Below, piece by piece: positions 24,258-33,838 of a stretch of 64,000 nucleotides of DNA. This stretch comes from Zeimonas sediminis (GTDB taxonomy: Bacteria > Pseudomonadota > Gammaproteobacteria > Burkholderiales > Burkholderiaceae_E). Position 1 is the stretch's first letter, and every line of letters begins with the position of its first letter. The notes below the pieces were generated by a model. That model saw nothing but the letters and a program-made list of their open reading frames with translations. It did no database searches and had not been told where the DNA came from. The position numbers and the translations under genes are program-made. The stretch lies in assembly GCF_023721795.1 (NCBI RefSeq), contig NZ_JAMQYE010000001.1:1674001-1738000 (forward strand), in the 5' to 3' direction.

Positions 24258-26384
24258 GTGATCGTCCGGTGGCTCGCAATCGGTTTCATGGCAATGCTTG
24301 CCGCATGCGGAGGCGGCGGAGGCGATGATTCCACCGTGATCGACGATCCCGACAAGGTCGGCGCCGGCTGGGTCACGATCGAGGTGCCAACCCCGCCCGC
24401 CTATTCGACCGACTCGCCGGGGGTATTTCTCTCGGGCGAGGCGTTCATCAGCCCGACGTGGTCGCGTTGCTGCAGCGGCAGCGCCACCGATACCGGGGTG
24501 ACCGTCACCTGGTCCAACGCAGCGACAGGCGAGAGTGGCCAGGCCACCCAGCGGGTCAGCTACGTCTGGCTGTTCGGCACGGCGATCCTGGGCACCCACA
24601 CGTGGTGGGAAGGTATCGACCTGGCGCTCGGCGACAACCCGATCACCGTGACCGCCACCGATCCCTCAGGCAACCTGGGGCGCGCGCGAATCACCGTGAC
24701 GCGCACGCCGGACACCGTCGCGCCGACGATCACCTCCACGACGCCCGCGAACGGCGCAACCGGGGTGGCGGTCAACGGCTCGCTTCTCGTCGTCTTCAGC
24801 GAGCCGATGAACCCGGCGACGATGACTCCGTCGAACATATTGCTCCAGGACGAGTCGGGCGGCGCCGTTGCTGGAACCGTCAGCTACGCGGACCGGGTGG
24901 CAACCTACACCCCGGGCTCCCTGCTCGAGACGTCGAAGCGCCATACGGTGACCGTCACGACCGGCGTGAGGGACGAATCGGGCAATTCCCTCGCAGCGCC
25001 GTATACCTGGTCGTTCACGACCGGCACCCTGGACCTCGTTCCCCCTACCGTTGCGTCCACGTCCCCGGCGAATGGCGAGACATGCGTGCCGACCGAGGCT
25101 CCGGTGTCCGCTCGCTTCAGCGAAACGCTCTACAGGGAGTCGGTGAACGAAAGCAGTTTCCTGCTGAAGGACGCAACGAACCAGCTGGTCAGCGGCTCGG
25201 TCGGGGTTGACTACACTGGCACGCTCTACCTGTTCCCCAGGAATCCGCTGGCCAACGCAGCAACGTACACCGCGACGCTCACGACCGGCATCGAGGACCT
25301 CGCCCGCAATCCGCTGGCCACGGAGTATTCCTGGTCTTTCACGACGCAGCCCGCAGGCAGCGGCATGTGGGGCACGACATCGACGACCGGCGCGCCGACG
25401 CCGAGGACGGGCCACACCGCCGTCTGGACCGGCAGCCGGATGATCGTATGGGGCGGCGGCTACGCGGACGGCGCGAGCTACGAGCCGGCATCCGACGCCT
25501 GGTCCCCGATCAGCGGCGCGGCCGCGCCGGAATCGCGCACCGACCACGTCGCCGTCTGGACCGGCAGCCGGATGATCGTGTGGGGCGGCGTCAGGCCTGG
25601 CGCATACCTTGACTCGGGCGCGCTCTACGATCCGACGTCGGACACGTGGAGCCCGATGTCGGCATCCGGCGCGCCGTCGCCGCGTTCCTCGGCCACGGCG
25701 GTGTGGACTGGCGCCGAAATGATCGTCTGGGGAGGTTACGGCAGCGGCGGCGTGCCCCAGGGCGACGGCGCGCGCTACGACCCGTCGACGAACACCTGGT
25801 CGCCGATCTCCGCAGCCGGCTCGCCCAGCCCTCGCGTCTTCCACACGGCCGTGTGGACGGGCAGCGAGATGATCGTGTGGGGAGGGGGCAACACCAGCGG
25901 AAGCCTGGGCGATGGCGCACGGTACGACCCGGCTGCCGACGCGTGGTCGCCGATTCCCGCATCCGGCGCGCCGAGCCCGCGGGCAGCACACTCGGCGGTG
26001 TGGACCGGGAAGGAGATGCTGGTCTGGGGCGGCAGGAATGCGACGGATCCGCTGCGCTCCGGAGGCAGGTTCAGCCCGGCCTCCGGCTCCTGGGCGCCGA
26101 TCGGCGAACTCTGCGCGCCCCTGGCCCGCTACGGCCACGTCAGCGTCTGGACCGGGACCGAAATGCTGGTCTGGGGAGGTGGCCAGGCGAACGGCCCGCA
26201 CTACTCGGCGGGCGGACGCTATTTGCCTGGCACGGATACCTGGCAGGCGATCCCGGTGATCGGAGCGCCCGCCCCGCGAATGGGTCACACCGCGGTGTGG
26301 GACGGAGGCGGCATGATTCTCTGGGGCGGCTACGACGTATTCCTCACGAACCTGGACAGCGGAGGACGCTACCAGCCGCAGTGA
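24258..26384 (+). CDS. Lipoprotein with Ig-like domains and Kelch repeats
   Basis: About 708 residues from a GTG. The hydrophobic leader ends in a lipobox (MAMLAAC) followed by five Gly and an acidic run, a leader style common in Burkholderiales lipoproteins. Two bacterial Ig-like (Big_5) domains follow, marked by STTPANGATGVAV and STSPANGETCVPT and by YTWSFTT/YSWSFTT. The C-terminal half is a beta-propeller of repeated units such as RTGHTAVWTGSRMIVWGG and SDTWSPMSASGAPSPR, about seven copies. Probably displayed on the outer membrane to bind a surface or glycan. The ribosome site is weak; the GTG was chosen for the signal peptide. Confidence 0.82.
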   Translation: MIVRWLAIGFMAMLAACGGGGGDDSTVIDDPDKVGAGWVTIEVPTPPAYSTDSPGVFLSGEAFISPTWSRCCSGSATDTGVTVTWSNAATGESGQATQRVSYVWLFGTAILGTHTWWEGIDLALGDNPITVTATDPSGNLGRARITVTRTPDTVAPTITSTTPANGATGVAVNGSLLVVFSEPMNPATMTPSNILLQDESGGAVAGTVSYADRVATYTPGSLLETSKRHTVTVTTGVRDESGNSLAAPYTWSFTTGTLDLVPPTVASTSPANGETCVPTEAPVSARFSETLYRESVNESSFLLKDATNQLVSGSVGVDYTGTLYLFPRNPLANAATYTATLTTGIEDLARNPLATEYSWSFTTQPAGSGMWGTTSTTGAPTPRTGHTAVWTGSRMIVWGGGYADGASYEPASDAWSPISGAAAPESRTDHVAVWTGSRMIVWGGVRPGAYLDSGALYDPTSDTWSPMSASGAPSPRSSATAVWTGAEMIVWGGYGSGGVPQGDGARYDPSTNTWSPISAAGSPSPRVFHTAVWTGSEMIVWGGGNTSGSLGDGARYDPAADAWSPIPASGAPSPRAAHSAVWTGKEMLVWGGRNATDPLRSGGRFSPASGSWAPIGELCAPLARYGHVSVWTGTEMLVWGGGQANGPHYSAGGRYLPGTDTWQAIPVIGAPAPRMGHTAVWDGGGMILWGGYDVFLTNLDSGGRYQPQ

Positions 26385-26401
26385 ACCCGGGAGATGCGGA
26401 C

Positions 26402-28147
26402 CTAGCGCTGCCGCACGTAACTCCCCGGCGCGTCCTCGATCGGCGCGTAGCCCTTGCGCGGCGCGCCCATCGCGGGAGGCTTGACCCGCACGCCCGAACG
26501 GGCCGCGAGCCAGGCCTGCCAGGCCGGCCACCAGGAGCCCTCGTGCTTCGTGGCGGCCTCGACCCACTCGTCCGGCGCCATGTGCGGATCGGCCAGCCCG
26601 CGGGTGAGCATGCGGTAGTGCCGCTTAGGGTGCACCGGCCCGCTGATGATGCCCGCGTTGTGGCCACCCGAGGTGAGCAGGAAGGTGAAGTCGTCCGAGC
26701 GCACCAGGTTGTCGACCTTGTAGACCGATTTCCAGGGCGCCACGTGGTCGGTCTCGGTGCCCACGACGAACATCGGCACCCGGATGTCGGAGAGCCGTAC
26801 CAGCCTGCCACCCACCGGGAACCGGTTCGTCGCGAGCTCGTTGTCCAGGTACAGGCGATACAGGTACTCGGTGTGCATGCGCCAGGGCATTCGCGTGCCG
26901 TCGGCGTTCCAGGCCATCAGGTCGACCATCGGCGCGCGCTGCCCCTTCAGGTACTGGTCGACAATCGGTTGCCAGAGCAGGTCCTGCGCGCGCAGCAGCA
27001 CGAAGGCCCCGCTCATCTGGCGGCTCTCGAGCACCCCCTTGCGGTGCATCGTGGCCTCGAGCATCGCGAGCTGGCTCGGGTTGATGAAGAAGGCCAGCTC
27101 GCCAGGCTCGGTGAAATCGGTCTGCGCGGCGAACATCGTCACCGAGGCGAGCCGCTCGTCGCGGTCGCGCGCCAGCGCTGCCGCGCCGATCGACAGCAGC
27201 GTGCCGCCGATGCAGTAGCCCACCGCGTGGATGCGCCGCTTCGGCACGATCGCTGTCACCGCATCGATCGCGGCGCGCAGGCCCTTCTCGACGTAGTCGT
27301 CCATGCCCATCTCGCGGTCGCTCTCGTCGGGGTTCTTCCAGGAGATCATGAAGACGGTGTGCCCCTTGTCGACCAGGTACTTCACCATCGAGTTGCGCGG
27401 GCTCAGGTCGAGGATGTAGTACTTCATGATCCAGGCCGGCACGAACAGCACGGGCTCGGCGAACACGTCCTGCGTTGCCGGCGAGTACTGGATCAGCTCG
27501 ATCAGCTCGTTGCGGAACACCACCTTGCCCGGCGTGACGGCCAGGGTCTCGCCGACCTCGAACGCTTCCACGCCCGCCGGCGCCGCGCCCCGCAGCGTGC
27601 GGTCGATGTCCTCGAAGAGGTGCTTCAGCCCGCGCGCCAGGTTCTGTCCCTGCTCGGCCTGGGTCAGCGCCAGCAGCTCCGGATTGGACGCAAGGAAGTT
27701 CGACGGCGAGCTCGCGTCGAGCAGCATCCGCAGGGCGAACTCCAGCAGCTGCGAGTGGTACTCGGTGACCCCACCCACGCCGCCGATCGCCGACTTCATC
27801 AGCGCCGCGTTGTTCTGGTAAGCGCGGGCATACACGTTGAAGGGAAAGCGCGTCCAGTCGCTGCCGCCGAAGCGGCGGTCGGCTTCGCCTTCGAAACCCT
27901 CGGCCGGCGACACGCTCTCGCCGCCCAGCGCCCGCAGCGCGAAGGCCCAGGTATCCTGCGCGCGCTCGAAGGCCTGCTTCTGCAGCGCGGCCTGGCGGCT
28001 CGGCGACTGCGCCAGGTGCATCGCCCAGTCGGCCCAGGCGGTGGTGAACGCGGTCGGCGCCATGCCGGCGGTCATCTGCGAGAGCTGCGCGCGAAACTCG
28101 CGGTCGAAATCGTGGGTCTCGGGAACGGGCTGGCCCGGCTTGCTCAT
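26402..28147 (-). CDS. phaC: Class I poly(3-hydroxyalkanoate) synthase
   Basis: A 581-residue polymerase that links (R)-3-hydroxyacyl-CoA units into polyhydroxyalkanoate storage granules. The lipase-like box is GYCIGG with catalytic Cys312; Asp467 (VGTETDHVAPW) and His496 (SGGHNAGI) complete the triad. Length and N-terminal domain fit class I enzymes. The start at 28147 has GGGGGAGACGCCG in front and is preferred to an open extension upstream. No phaA, phaB or phasin genes are adjacent, so it may be a second, unlinked synthase. It converges with the Kelch lipoprotein gene. Confidence 0.93.
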   Translation of the reverse strand: MSKPGQPVPETHDFDREFRAQLSQMTAGMAPTAFTTAWADWAMHLAQSPSRQAALQKQAFERAQDTWAFALRALGGESVSPAEGFEGEADRRFGGSDWTRFPFNVYARAYQNNAALMKSAIGGVGGVTEYHSQLLEFALRMLLDASSPSNFLASNPELLALTQAEQGQNLARGLKHLFEDIDRTLRGAAPAGVEAFEVGETLAVTPGKVVFRNELIELIQYSPATQDVFAEPVLFVPAWIMKYYILDLSPRNSMVKYLVDKGHTVFMISWKNPDESDREMGMDDYVEKGLRAAIDAVTAIVPKRRIHAVGYCIGGTLLSIGAAALARDRDERLASVTMFAAQTDFTEPGELAFFINPSQLAMLEATMHRKGVLESRQMSGAFVLLRAQDLLWQPIVDQYLKGQRAPMVDLMAWNADGTRMPWRMHTEYLYRLYLDNELATNRFPVGGRLVRLSDIRVPMFVVGTETDHVAPWKSVYKVDNLVRSDDFTFLLTSGGHNAGIISGPVHPKRHYRMLTRGLADPHMAPDEWVEAATKHEGSWWPAWQAWLAARSGVRVKPPAMGAPRKGYAPIEDAPGSYVRQR

Positions 28148-28402
28148 CGGCGTCTCCCCCTGCTCTGCTCTTGGCTTTGCGGGCAGTCTACGGCAACCCG
28201 CACGTCCCGACGCCGGACCGCCACCGTTCGGCCTTCTCCGGAGGCTGCAGCGCGCTATCGGGGAACCTGCAGGCGCGCGAGTGTTCGGGTCATGATCGAT
28301 AGCCACGCGGCTCGAGCAGGGTCAGGATCTGCCTCGAGACCAACCGGGTCCGGAGCCGCACGAACCACGAGCGCCGACTTGCCCCTGCGGAGAATGGACA
28401 CC

Positions 28403-28431
28403 ATAATCTCCGCATGAAACGCGGAGATTAT
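28403..28431 (+). promoter_or_regulatory. Perfect 11-base inverted repeat spanning the fic start codon
   Basis: ATAATCTCCGC (28403-28413) and GCGGAGATTAT (28421-28431) are exact reverse complements flanking ATGAAAC, which contains the start codon. It could be an operator for the Fic protein's own winged-helix domain, or an mRNA hairpin that hides the start. Confidence 0.75.
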
Positions 28432-29538
28432 CGCTACATCTGGCAGGCCCGCGACTGGCCGAACTGGCGATACGACCTGGCGGCGCTGGCCGACCCGATG
28501 GCCGAGGTCAGTCGCGCGCAGGGCTTGCTGATGGGCCGCCTGACAGACGCCGGAATGCCCTTGCGCGATCAGGCGAGCCTGGCTGCGCTCACCGAAGATG
28601 CGGTCAAGACCAGCGAGATCGAAGGCGAGCGGCTGGATGTCGAATCCGTGCGCTCCAGCATCGCCCGGCGCCTGGGCCTGGACATCGGCGCGCTGGCCCC
28701 GGTGGATCGCCACGTCGAAGGCATCGTCGACATGGTCCTCGATGCCACCGCCAACTGTCATGCGCCGGTATCGCGCAAGCGCCTGTTCGGCTGGCACGCC
28801 GCCCTCTTCCCCACCGGCTACTCGGGCCTTGACGAGATCAGGGTTGGCCGCTGGCGCGACGACGCCCGCGGCCCGATGCAGGTCGTGTCGGGCCCGGTCG
28901 GCAGGCAGCACGTGCACTTCGAGGCCCCCCCTGCAGATCACCTGGAGGCGGAGACACGGCAATTCCTCGACTGGATCAATGCCCCGCCCGGGGAACCGGC
29001 GCTGCTGAGGGCCGGCATCGGTCACTTGTGGTTCGTCACGCTACACCCGTTCGACGACGGCAACGGCCGGATCGCCCGGGCCATCGGCGACCTGCTGCTG
29101 GCACGCGCCGACGGCAGCCCCCAGCGCTTCTACAGCCTGTCGGCGCAGATCCAGCGCGAGCGCAAGGCCTACTACGACATCCTGGAGCGCACGCAGAAGG
29201 GAACGCTCGACGTTACCGAGTGGCTCGCCTGGTTCCTCGAAACCTTGCACCGGGCCATCGACCAGGCCCAGCATGACCTCGACACCGTACTTGCCAGGGC
29301 GCGCTTCTGGCAGCGATGGGGCGCGCAGCCCTTGAACGAAAGGCAGGTGAAATTGCTCAACCGCCTGCTCGACGGCTTCGAAGGCAAGCTCACCACCAGC
29401 AAGTGGGCGGCGATCACCAGATGCTCGCCCGATACGGCCCTGCGCGACATCAGCGACCTGCTTGCGCGGGGCCTGCTGCGGAAATCGGACGCGGGAGGAC
29501 GCAGCACCAGCTACGAGCTGAACGAGCCGCCGCAATAG
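28414..29538 (+). CDS. Fic family protein (AMP transferase) with C-terminal winged helix
   Basis: A 374-residue Fic-domain protein. The catalytic motif HPFDDGNGR is at residues 211-219 with His211. A class-II inhibitory motif, TSEIEGE, lies N-terminal at residues 66-72, so the enzyme is probably self-inhibited. The N-terminal domain (DYRYIWQARDWPNWRYD) matches the DUF4172 type. The last 70 residues look like a winged-helix DNA-binding domain (LTTSKWAAITRCSPDTALRD). Fic proteins usually transfer AMP to a Ser, Thr or Tyr of a target; the target here is unknown. Isolated between phaC and the sulfoxide reductase gene. Confidence 0.9.
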   Translation: MKRGDYRYIWQARDWPNWRYDLAALADPMAEVSRAQGLLMGRLTDAGMPLRDQASLAALTEDAVKTSEIEGERLDVESVRSSIARRLGLDIGALAPVDRHVEGIVDMVLDATANCHAPVSRKRLFGWHAALFPTGYSGLDEIRVGRWRDDARGPMQVVSGPVGRQHVHFEAPPADHLEAETRQFLDWINAPPGEPALLRAGIGHLWFVTLHPFDDGNGRIARAIGDLLLARADGSPQRFYSLSAQIQRERKAYYDILERTQKGTLDVTEWLAWFLETLHRAIDQAQHDLDTVLARARFWQRWGAQPLNERQVKLLNRLLDGFEGKLTTSKWAAITRCSPDTALRDISDLLARGLLRKSDAGGRSTSYELNEPPQ

Positions 29539-29643
29539 AAGCCGGCATGGCCCGCGCTGCGCCCGGCCCGGTCCGGCGCACGAGCGCCGCGCGCCAGCGT
29601 CGAGCCTTGGCTTAGACTGCCCCCGACACAACCGGAGACGCCG

Positions 29644-31920
29644 ATGATCCAGCGAATTCCCCACTGCGCGCACTGGGGCGCATTCACGATCCTCGTGGAC
29701 GGCGGGAAGATCGTCGGCATCGAGCCGTTCGACAAGGATCCCGCGCCCTCGCCGATCATCCAGGCGGTCAAGGACTGGATGGATCCGTCGCGCCGCATCG
29801 CCGGCCCGATGGTGCGGGAGGGCTGGCTGAGCAAACGCGAAGGCAGCGACCGCAGCGGGCGCGGGCGCGAGCGCTTCGTGCCGGTCGGCTGGGACGAGGC
29901 CGCCCGGCTGGTGGCGGGCGAGATCGACCGTGTGCGCCGCCAGCACGGCAACGATTCGATCTTCGCCGGATCGTACGGCTGGACCTCGGCCGGGCGCTTC
30001 CACCACGCGCAGAGCCAGATCAAGCGGCTGCTGAACCTGGTCGGCGGCTACACCGGGCACAAGGACACCTACAGCTACGGCGCGGGCGCGGTCATCGCGC
30101 GCCACGTGCTCGGCAGCGATGCCGACTACCTCGGCCTGGGCACCTCGCTCGAGGCGGTGTCGAATCACGCCGAGGTGGTGCTCGCCTTCGGCGGGCTCAC
30201 GCCGCGAACCGCGCAGAACGAGGCCGGCGGCGTCGCGCGCCACACCCTGGAAACGCACCTCCGGCGGCTCGCTAGCCGCAAGGCCCGGGTGGTGCTGGTC
30301 TCGCCGCGCCGCGACGACACGCCCGACTGGCTGAACGCGGAATGGTGGCCGATCATTCCCGGCACCGACGCGGCGCTGCTGCTCGGCCTGGCCGGAGAGG
30401 TCGTCGCGCGCGGCCGGCAGGACGCGGACTTCCTGTCGCGCTGCTGCAGTGGCTCGGACGAGTTCCTCGCCTACCTGAGCGGGCGCACCGACGGCATCGC
30501 GAAGAACGCCGAATGGGCCGCGCCGATCACCGGGCTCGACGCCGACCGGATCCGCAAGCTTGCGGTATCGCTGGGCGGCCGCCGGACCTTCATCTCGCAG
30601 AGCTGGAGCCTGCAGCGCGCGGTGCACGGCGAACAGCCCTGGTGGGCCGCGGTGGGCCTGGCCTCGGTGCTCGGCCAGATCGGCCTGCCCGGCGGCGGCG
30701 TGGCCTTCGGCTTCGGCTCGACCGCCGGCACCGGCGCCGCGGTCACGCTCGGCCCGTCGCCCGCGCTGCCGCAAGGGCGCAAGCCGAACGCGAGCTTCAT
30801 CCCGGTAGCGCGCATCGCGGACCTGCTGCTGAACCCCGGCGCGCCCTTCACCTACGAAGGCCGGGAGCACCGCTACCCAGACATCCGCCTGGTCTACTGG
30901 GCCGGCGGCAACCCGTTCCATCACCACCAGGACCTGAACCGGCTCGGCAAGGCCTGGCAGCGCCCCGAGACCATCGTCGTGCAGGAGCCGCTCTGGACGC
31001 CCACCGCGCAACGCGCGGACATCGTGCTGCCCGCGACGACCTCGATCGAGCGCAACGACATCGCAGGCAACCGGCGCTCCGAGTACGTGCTGGCGATGCG
31101 CAAGGCGGTCGAACCCTTCGGGCAGTCGCGCAGCGACTACGAGATCATGCGGCACGTGGCGAGCGAGCTGGGCGTGGAGCAGGCGTTCACCGAAGGCCGC
31201 GACGAGATGGGCTGGCTGCGCCACCTGTACGGCGAGATGTCCACCGTGCTGCGCGAGCGGCTAGGGCACGAGATGCCGGCGTTCGACGCGTTCTGGGAGC
31301 GCGGCCACGCGCAGCTTGCCTGCCGATCCGGCTACCAGCACATGGCCGACTTCCGCGCGGATCCGAAGGCGCACCCGATCCAGACCGAATCGGGGCGGAT
31401 CGTGCTCCACAGCAAGACGCTGGAAAAGCTCGGCTATGCCGACTGCCCGCCGCACCCGAGCTGGCTCGAGCCGCCCGAGTGGCTGAACGGCCCGCTCGCC
31501 GAGCGCTTCCCCTTCCACCTGATCAGCCCTCAGCCGCCGCTGAAGCTGCACAGCCAGATCGACTACGGCGCGCTGAGCCAGTCGGGCAAGGTGGGCGGGC
31601 GCGAGGCGGTCACCCTCAACCCCGAAGACGCGCAGCGGCTCGAGCTGAGCGACGGCGACGTGGCCGAACTGTGGAACGACCGCGGCCGCTGCCTGGCGGG
31701 CGTGAGGATCTCGGATTCGATCCGGCAAGGCGTGGCGTCGCTGCCGACGGGCGCCTGGTTCTCGCCGAGCTCGGATGCCCAGGGGGCGATCGAAGACTCG
31801 GGCAACCCGAACGTGCTGACGCTGGATCGCGGGAGCTCGGCCTTTTCGGGCGGATGCAGCGCGCACACTTGCCTGGTGGGGATTCGGCGGTACGAACTTG
31901 GGGCGTTGCGGGGAAAGTGA
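29644..31920 (+). CDS. Molybdopterin-dependent sulfoxide reductase (DMSO/TMAO/biotin sulfoxide reductase type)
   Basis: A 758-residue Mo-bis-MGD enzyme of the DMSO reductase family. It opens PHCAHWGAFTILVDGGK like BisC/TorA and has GSYGWTSAGRFHHAQ with the predicted molybdenum-ligand Ser near residue 115. There is no iron-sulfur Cys cluster and no Tat signal, so it is probably cytoplasmic and most like biotin/methionine sulfoxide reductase BisC. GGNPFHHHQDLNRL and the C-terminal cofactor-binding domain are intact. No TorC/TorD-type partner is nearby. It converges with the enolase-superfamily gene 16 bases on. Confidence 0.87.
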   Translation: MIQRIPHCAHWGAFTILVDGGKIVGIEPFDKDPAPSPIIQAVKDWMDPSRRIAGPMVREGWLSKREGSDRSGRGRERFVPVGWDEAARLVAGEIDRVRRQHGNDSIFAGSYGWTSAGRFHHAQSQIKRLLNLVGGYTGHKDTYSYGAGAVIARHVLGSDADYLGLGTSLEAVSNHAEVVLAFGGLTPRTAQNEAGGVARHTLETHLRRLASRKARVVLVSPRRDDTPDWLNAEWWPIIPGTDAALLLGLAGEVVARGRQDADFLSRCCSGSDEFLAYLSGRTDGIAKNAEWAAPITGLDADRIRKLAVSLGGRRTFISQSWSLQRAVHGEQPWWAAVGLASVLGQIGLPGGGVAFGFGSTAGTGAAVTLGPSPALPQGRKPNASFIPVARIADLLLNPGAPFTYEGREHRYPDIRLVYWAGGNPFHHHQDLNRLGKAWQRPETIVVQEPLWTPTAQRADIVLPATTSIERNDIAGNRRSEYVLAMRKAVEPFGQSRSDYEIMRHVASELGVEQAFTEGRDEMGWLRHLYGEMSTVLRERLGHEMPAFDAFWERGHAQLACRSGYQHMADFRADPKAHPIQTESGRIVLHSKTLEKLGYADCPPHPSWLEPPEWLNGPLAERFPFHLISPQPPLKLHSQIDYGALSQSGKVGGREAVTLNPEDAQRLELSDGDVAELWNDRGRCLAGVRISDSIRQGVASLPTGAWFSPSSDAQGAIEDSGNPNVLTLDRGSSAFSGGCSAHTCLVGIRRYELGALRGK

Positions 31921-31936
31921 GGCGGTCCTTCGTTGG

Positions 31937-33076
31937 CTAGACGTAACCCGGCCCCTCGATGACGGGATGGGCGCGAATGAACTCCTCATCGATCTCGACA
32001 CCCAGTCCGGGAGCCTCGGGAGGAAGCACGAACCCCTCCGGATCGACCTCGCAAGCCTTGCTGGTCAGCCGATCGCGAAAGAGGTTTTCCGTCGAGGCAT
32101 CGGCCTCGTAGTAGCCGCCATTGTCGATGCTGGCCAGGAAGTGCAGCGTCGCCGCCATGTTCAGCCCGGTTGCCGAGGTGTGCGGGTTGATGCGCAGCTT
32201 CCAGGCCGAGGCGAGCGCAGCGATGCGCAGCCCCTCGGTCAGCCCGCCGGTCTTCGACAAGTCGGGCTGAATGACCGAGATGACGCCGTCCTCGATTACC
32301 CGCTGAAACTCGAACCGGGTGTAGTGATTCTCGCCCGCTGCCAGGGGCGTGGAGCCGAACCCCGCTGCAGCGCGGTAGCTGCGCGCGTCGTGCGGCGGGA
32401 ACGGCTCCTCGAGCCAGCCGACCCGGAGCGCGTCGAAGGCAGGCATCGCGTGCCGCGCATCGTCCACCGTGTAGTTGGTGTTCGCATCGACGAGGATCTC
32501 GATGGACTCCCCGAGAGCCTTGCGGACCGCCTCGACCCGTTCAACGTCCGCCCGCCAGGAGTCACCGACGCGCAGCTTCAGCGCGCGGTAGCCCCGCTCG
32601 ACCAGTCCGCGCGCCTCGTCGACCAATTGGGCGGGCGGCTGGTAGCCGAGGGAGATCCCCCCTGCATAGGCCGGGATCGGCTTAGAGCGCCCGCCCAGAA
32701 GGCGATACAGGGGCCAGCCGACCGCCTTGGCGCGCAGGTCCCAGAGGGCCATGTCGACGCCGCTCAGCGCGATTGCCGATGCCGCACCCATGCCGTGGCT
32801 CGAGAGCTGCATCTTGTACACACGCTCCCAGACGCCGACAACGTCGGTGGCCTCCATGCCCATCACCAGATTGGCGAGCGTCGTGTTGATGAGGTGCGCG
32901 ACGCTTCCGGGCGCCCTTCCATGATGCGCCTCCCCCCAGCCGACCAGACCCTCGTCCGTGCCGATCTTGACGATCACCGTATCGCGCTTGACGGTTCGCC
33001 CGATCCCCAGCCGGACGGCGCCGGCACTGGAAACCCGGAAGGACAGAGGGTAGGCCTTGATTTCGCTGATCTTCAT
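31937..33076 (-). CDS. Enolase-superfamily enzyme, mandelate racemase group
   Basis: A 379-residue acid-sugar dehydratase or racemase-type enzyme. Metal ligands are Asp197 (VDANTNY), Glu223 (LEEPF) and Glu249 (GENHY). The catalytic bases are Lys167 in KLR (K-x-R rather than K-x-K) and the His299-Asp272 dyad (INPHTSATG; QPDLSKTGG), as in mandelate racemase-group members. Substrate unknown. It is the last gene in a long minus-strand array, 24 bases after livF, suggesting it acts on the imported compound or a product. Confidence 0.88.
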   Translation of the reverse strand: MKISEIKAYPLSFRVSSAGAVRLGIGRTVKRDTVIVKIGTDEGLVGWGEAHHGRAPGSVAHLINTTLANLVMGMEATDVVGVWERVYKMQLSSHGMGAASAIALSGVDMALWDLRAKAVGWPLYRLLGGRSKPIPAYAGGISLGYQPPAQLVDEARGLVERGYRALKLRVGDSWRADVERVEAVRKALGESIEILVDANTNYTVDDARHAMPAFDALRVGWLEEPFPPHDARSYRAAAGFGSTPLAAGENHYTRFEFQRVIEDGVISVIQPDLSKTGGLTEGLRIAALASAWKLRINPHTSATGLNMAATLHFLASIDNGGYYEADASTENLFRDRLTSKACEVDPEGFVLPPEAPGLGVEIDEEFIRAHPVIEGPGYV

Positions 33077-33100
33077 CTCAGGAGAACAGTTGATGGTGGG

Positions 33101-33838
33101 TCATGCGCCGAGGTACGACTCGCGAAGCGCCGGGTCGTTCCGGAGATCCGCAGCCCGGCCGGAAAAGGCGACTCGGCCGTTCTCGAGCACGTATGCCCGA
33201 TCCGCGATCCGCAGTGCGATGTGCGCGCTCTGCTCGGAAAGCAAGAGGGTCATGCCGCGCTCGCGGATCAGCCTGAGCGTCTCGTAGATTACCTTCACCA
33301 TGACGGGCGCCAGCCCGAGGGAGGGCTCGTCGAGCAGCATGACGTCCGGCTCGCGAACCATCGCCCGCCCGATCGCGAGCATCTGCTGCTCGCCGCCCGA
33401 CAAGGTGGCCGCGACCTGGTCGCTCCGCTCACGTAGCCGTGGAAACAATCCGTAGATCTCCTCGATCCGTTTCCCGACCTGGCCCCCGTCACGAACAACG
33501 TAGGCCCCCATCAGAAGGTTCTCGTGCACGGTCAGGTCGCCGAAGACCCGGCGCCCTTCCGGAGCGTATGCCATGCCGTGCGCTACCCGGACATCGCTCC
33601 TGGCCGCGCCGATTTGCTGACCGCGCAGCAGCACCTCGCCGCGCGGCGCCGGCACCAGCCCCATCAGGGCCCGCATGACGGAACTCTTTCCCGCGCCGTT
33701 CGCGCCGAGGATGGCGACGACCTCGCCCTGCCTCACCTCGATGGAAACCCCCTGGACCGCGTGAACCTTCCCATAGAAGACGTGCAGGTCGCGCGTCTCC
33801 AGGACCGGGGTCCCGCCATTGGCATCAGCGTTCGGCAC
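33101..33838 (-). CDS. livF: Branched-chain amino acid-type ABC transporter ATP-binding protein LivF
   Basis: A 245-residue ATPase. Walker A is GANGAGKSS, signature LSGGEQQMLAIGRAMV, Walker B VMLLDEPSLGLAP. Start is a GTG at 33838 inside the end of livG, chosen because GAGGAGG lies 6 bases upstream; a longer in-frame start has no such site. With livG it powers the importer. The substrate of this HAAT-family transporter need not be an amino acid given its hydantoinase neighbours. Confidence 0.92.
   Translation of the reverse strand: MPNADANGGTPVLETRDLHVFYGKVHAVQGVSIEVRQGEVVAILGANGAGKSSVMRALMGLVPAPRGEVLLRGQQIGAARSDVRVAHGMAYAPEGRRVFGDLTVHENLLMGAYVVRDGGQVGKRIEEIYGLFPRLRERSDQVAATLSGGEQQMLAIGRAMVREPDVMLLDEPSLGLAPVMVKVIYETLRLIRERGMTLLLSEQSAHIALRIADRAYVLENGRVAFSGRAADLRNDPALRESYLGA

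Noticed and set aside
24666-26567. Long open frame on the minus strand opposite the Kelch lipoprotein
   Set aside because: Arg/Ala/Gly-rich with no domain; a by-product of GC-rich codon use in the real gene on the other strand.
25646-28417. Very long plus-strand frame opposite phaC
   Set aside because: Composition is Arg/His/Leu-rich, no domain, and phaC motifs on the other strand are complete.
29041-31224. Long minus-strand frame opposite the sulfoxide reductase
   Set aside because: Shadow of the intact molybdoenzyme gene; no recognisable protein features.
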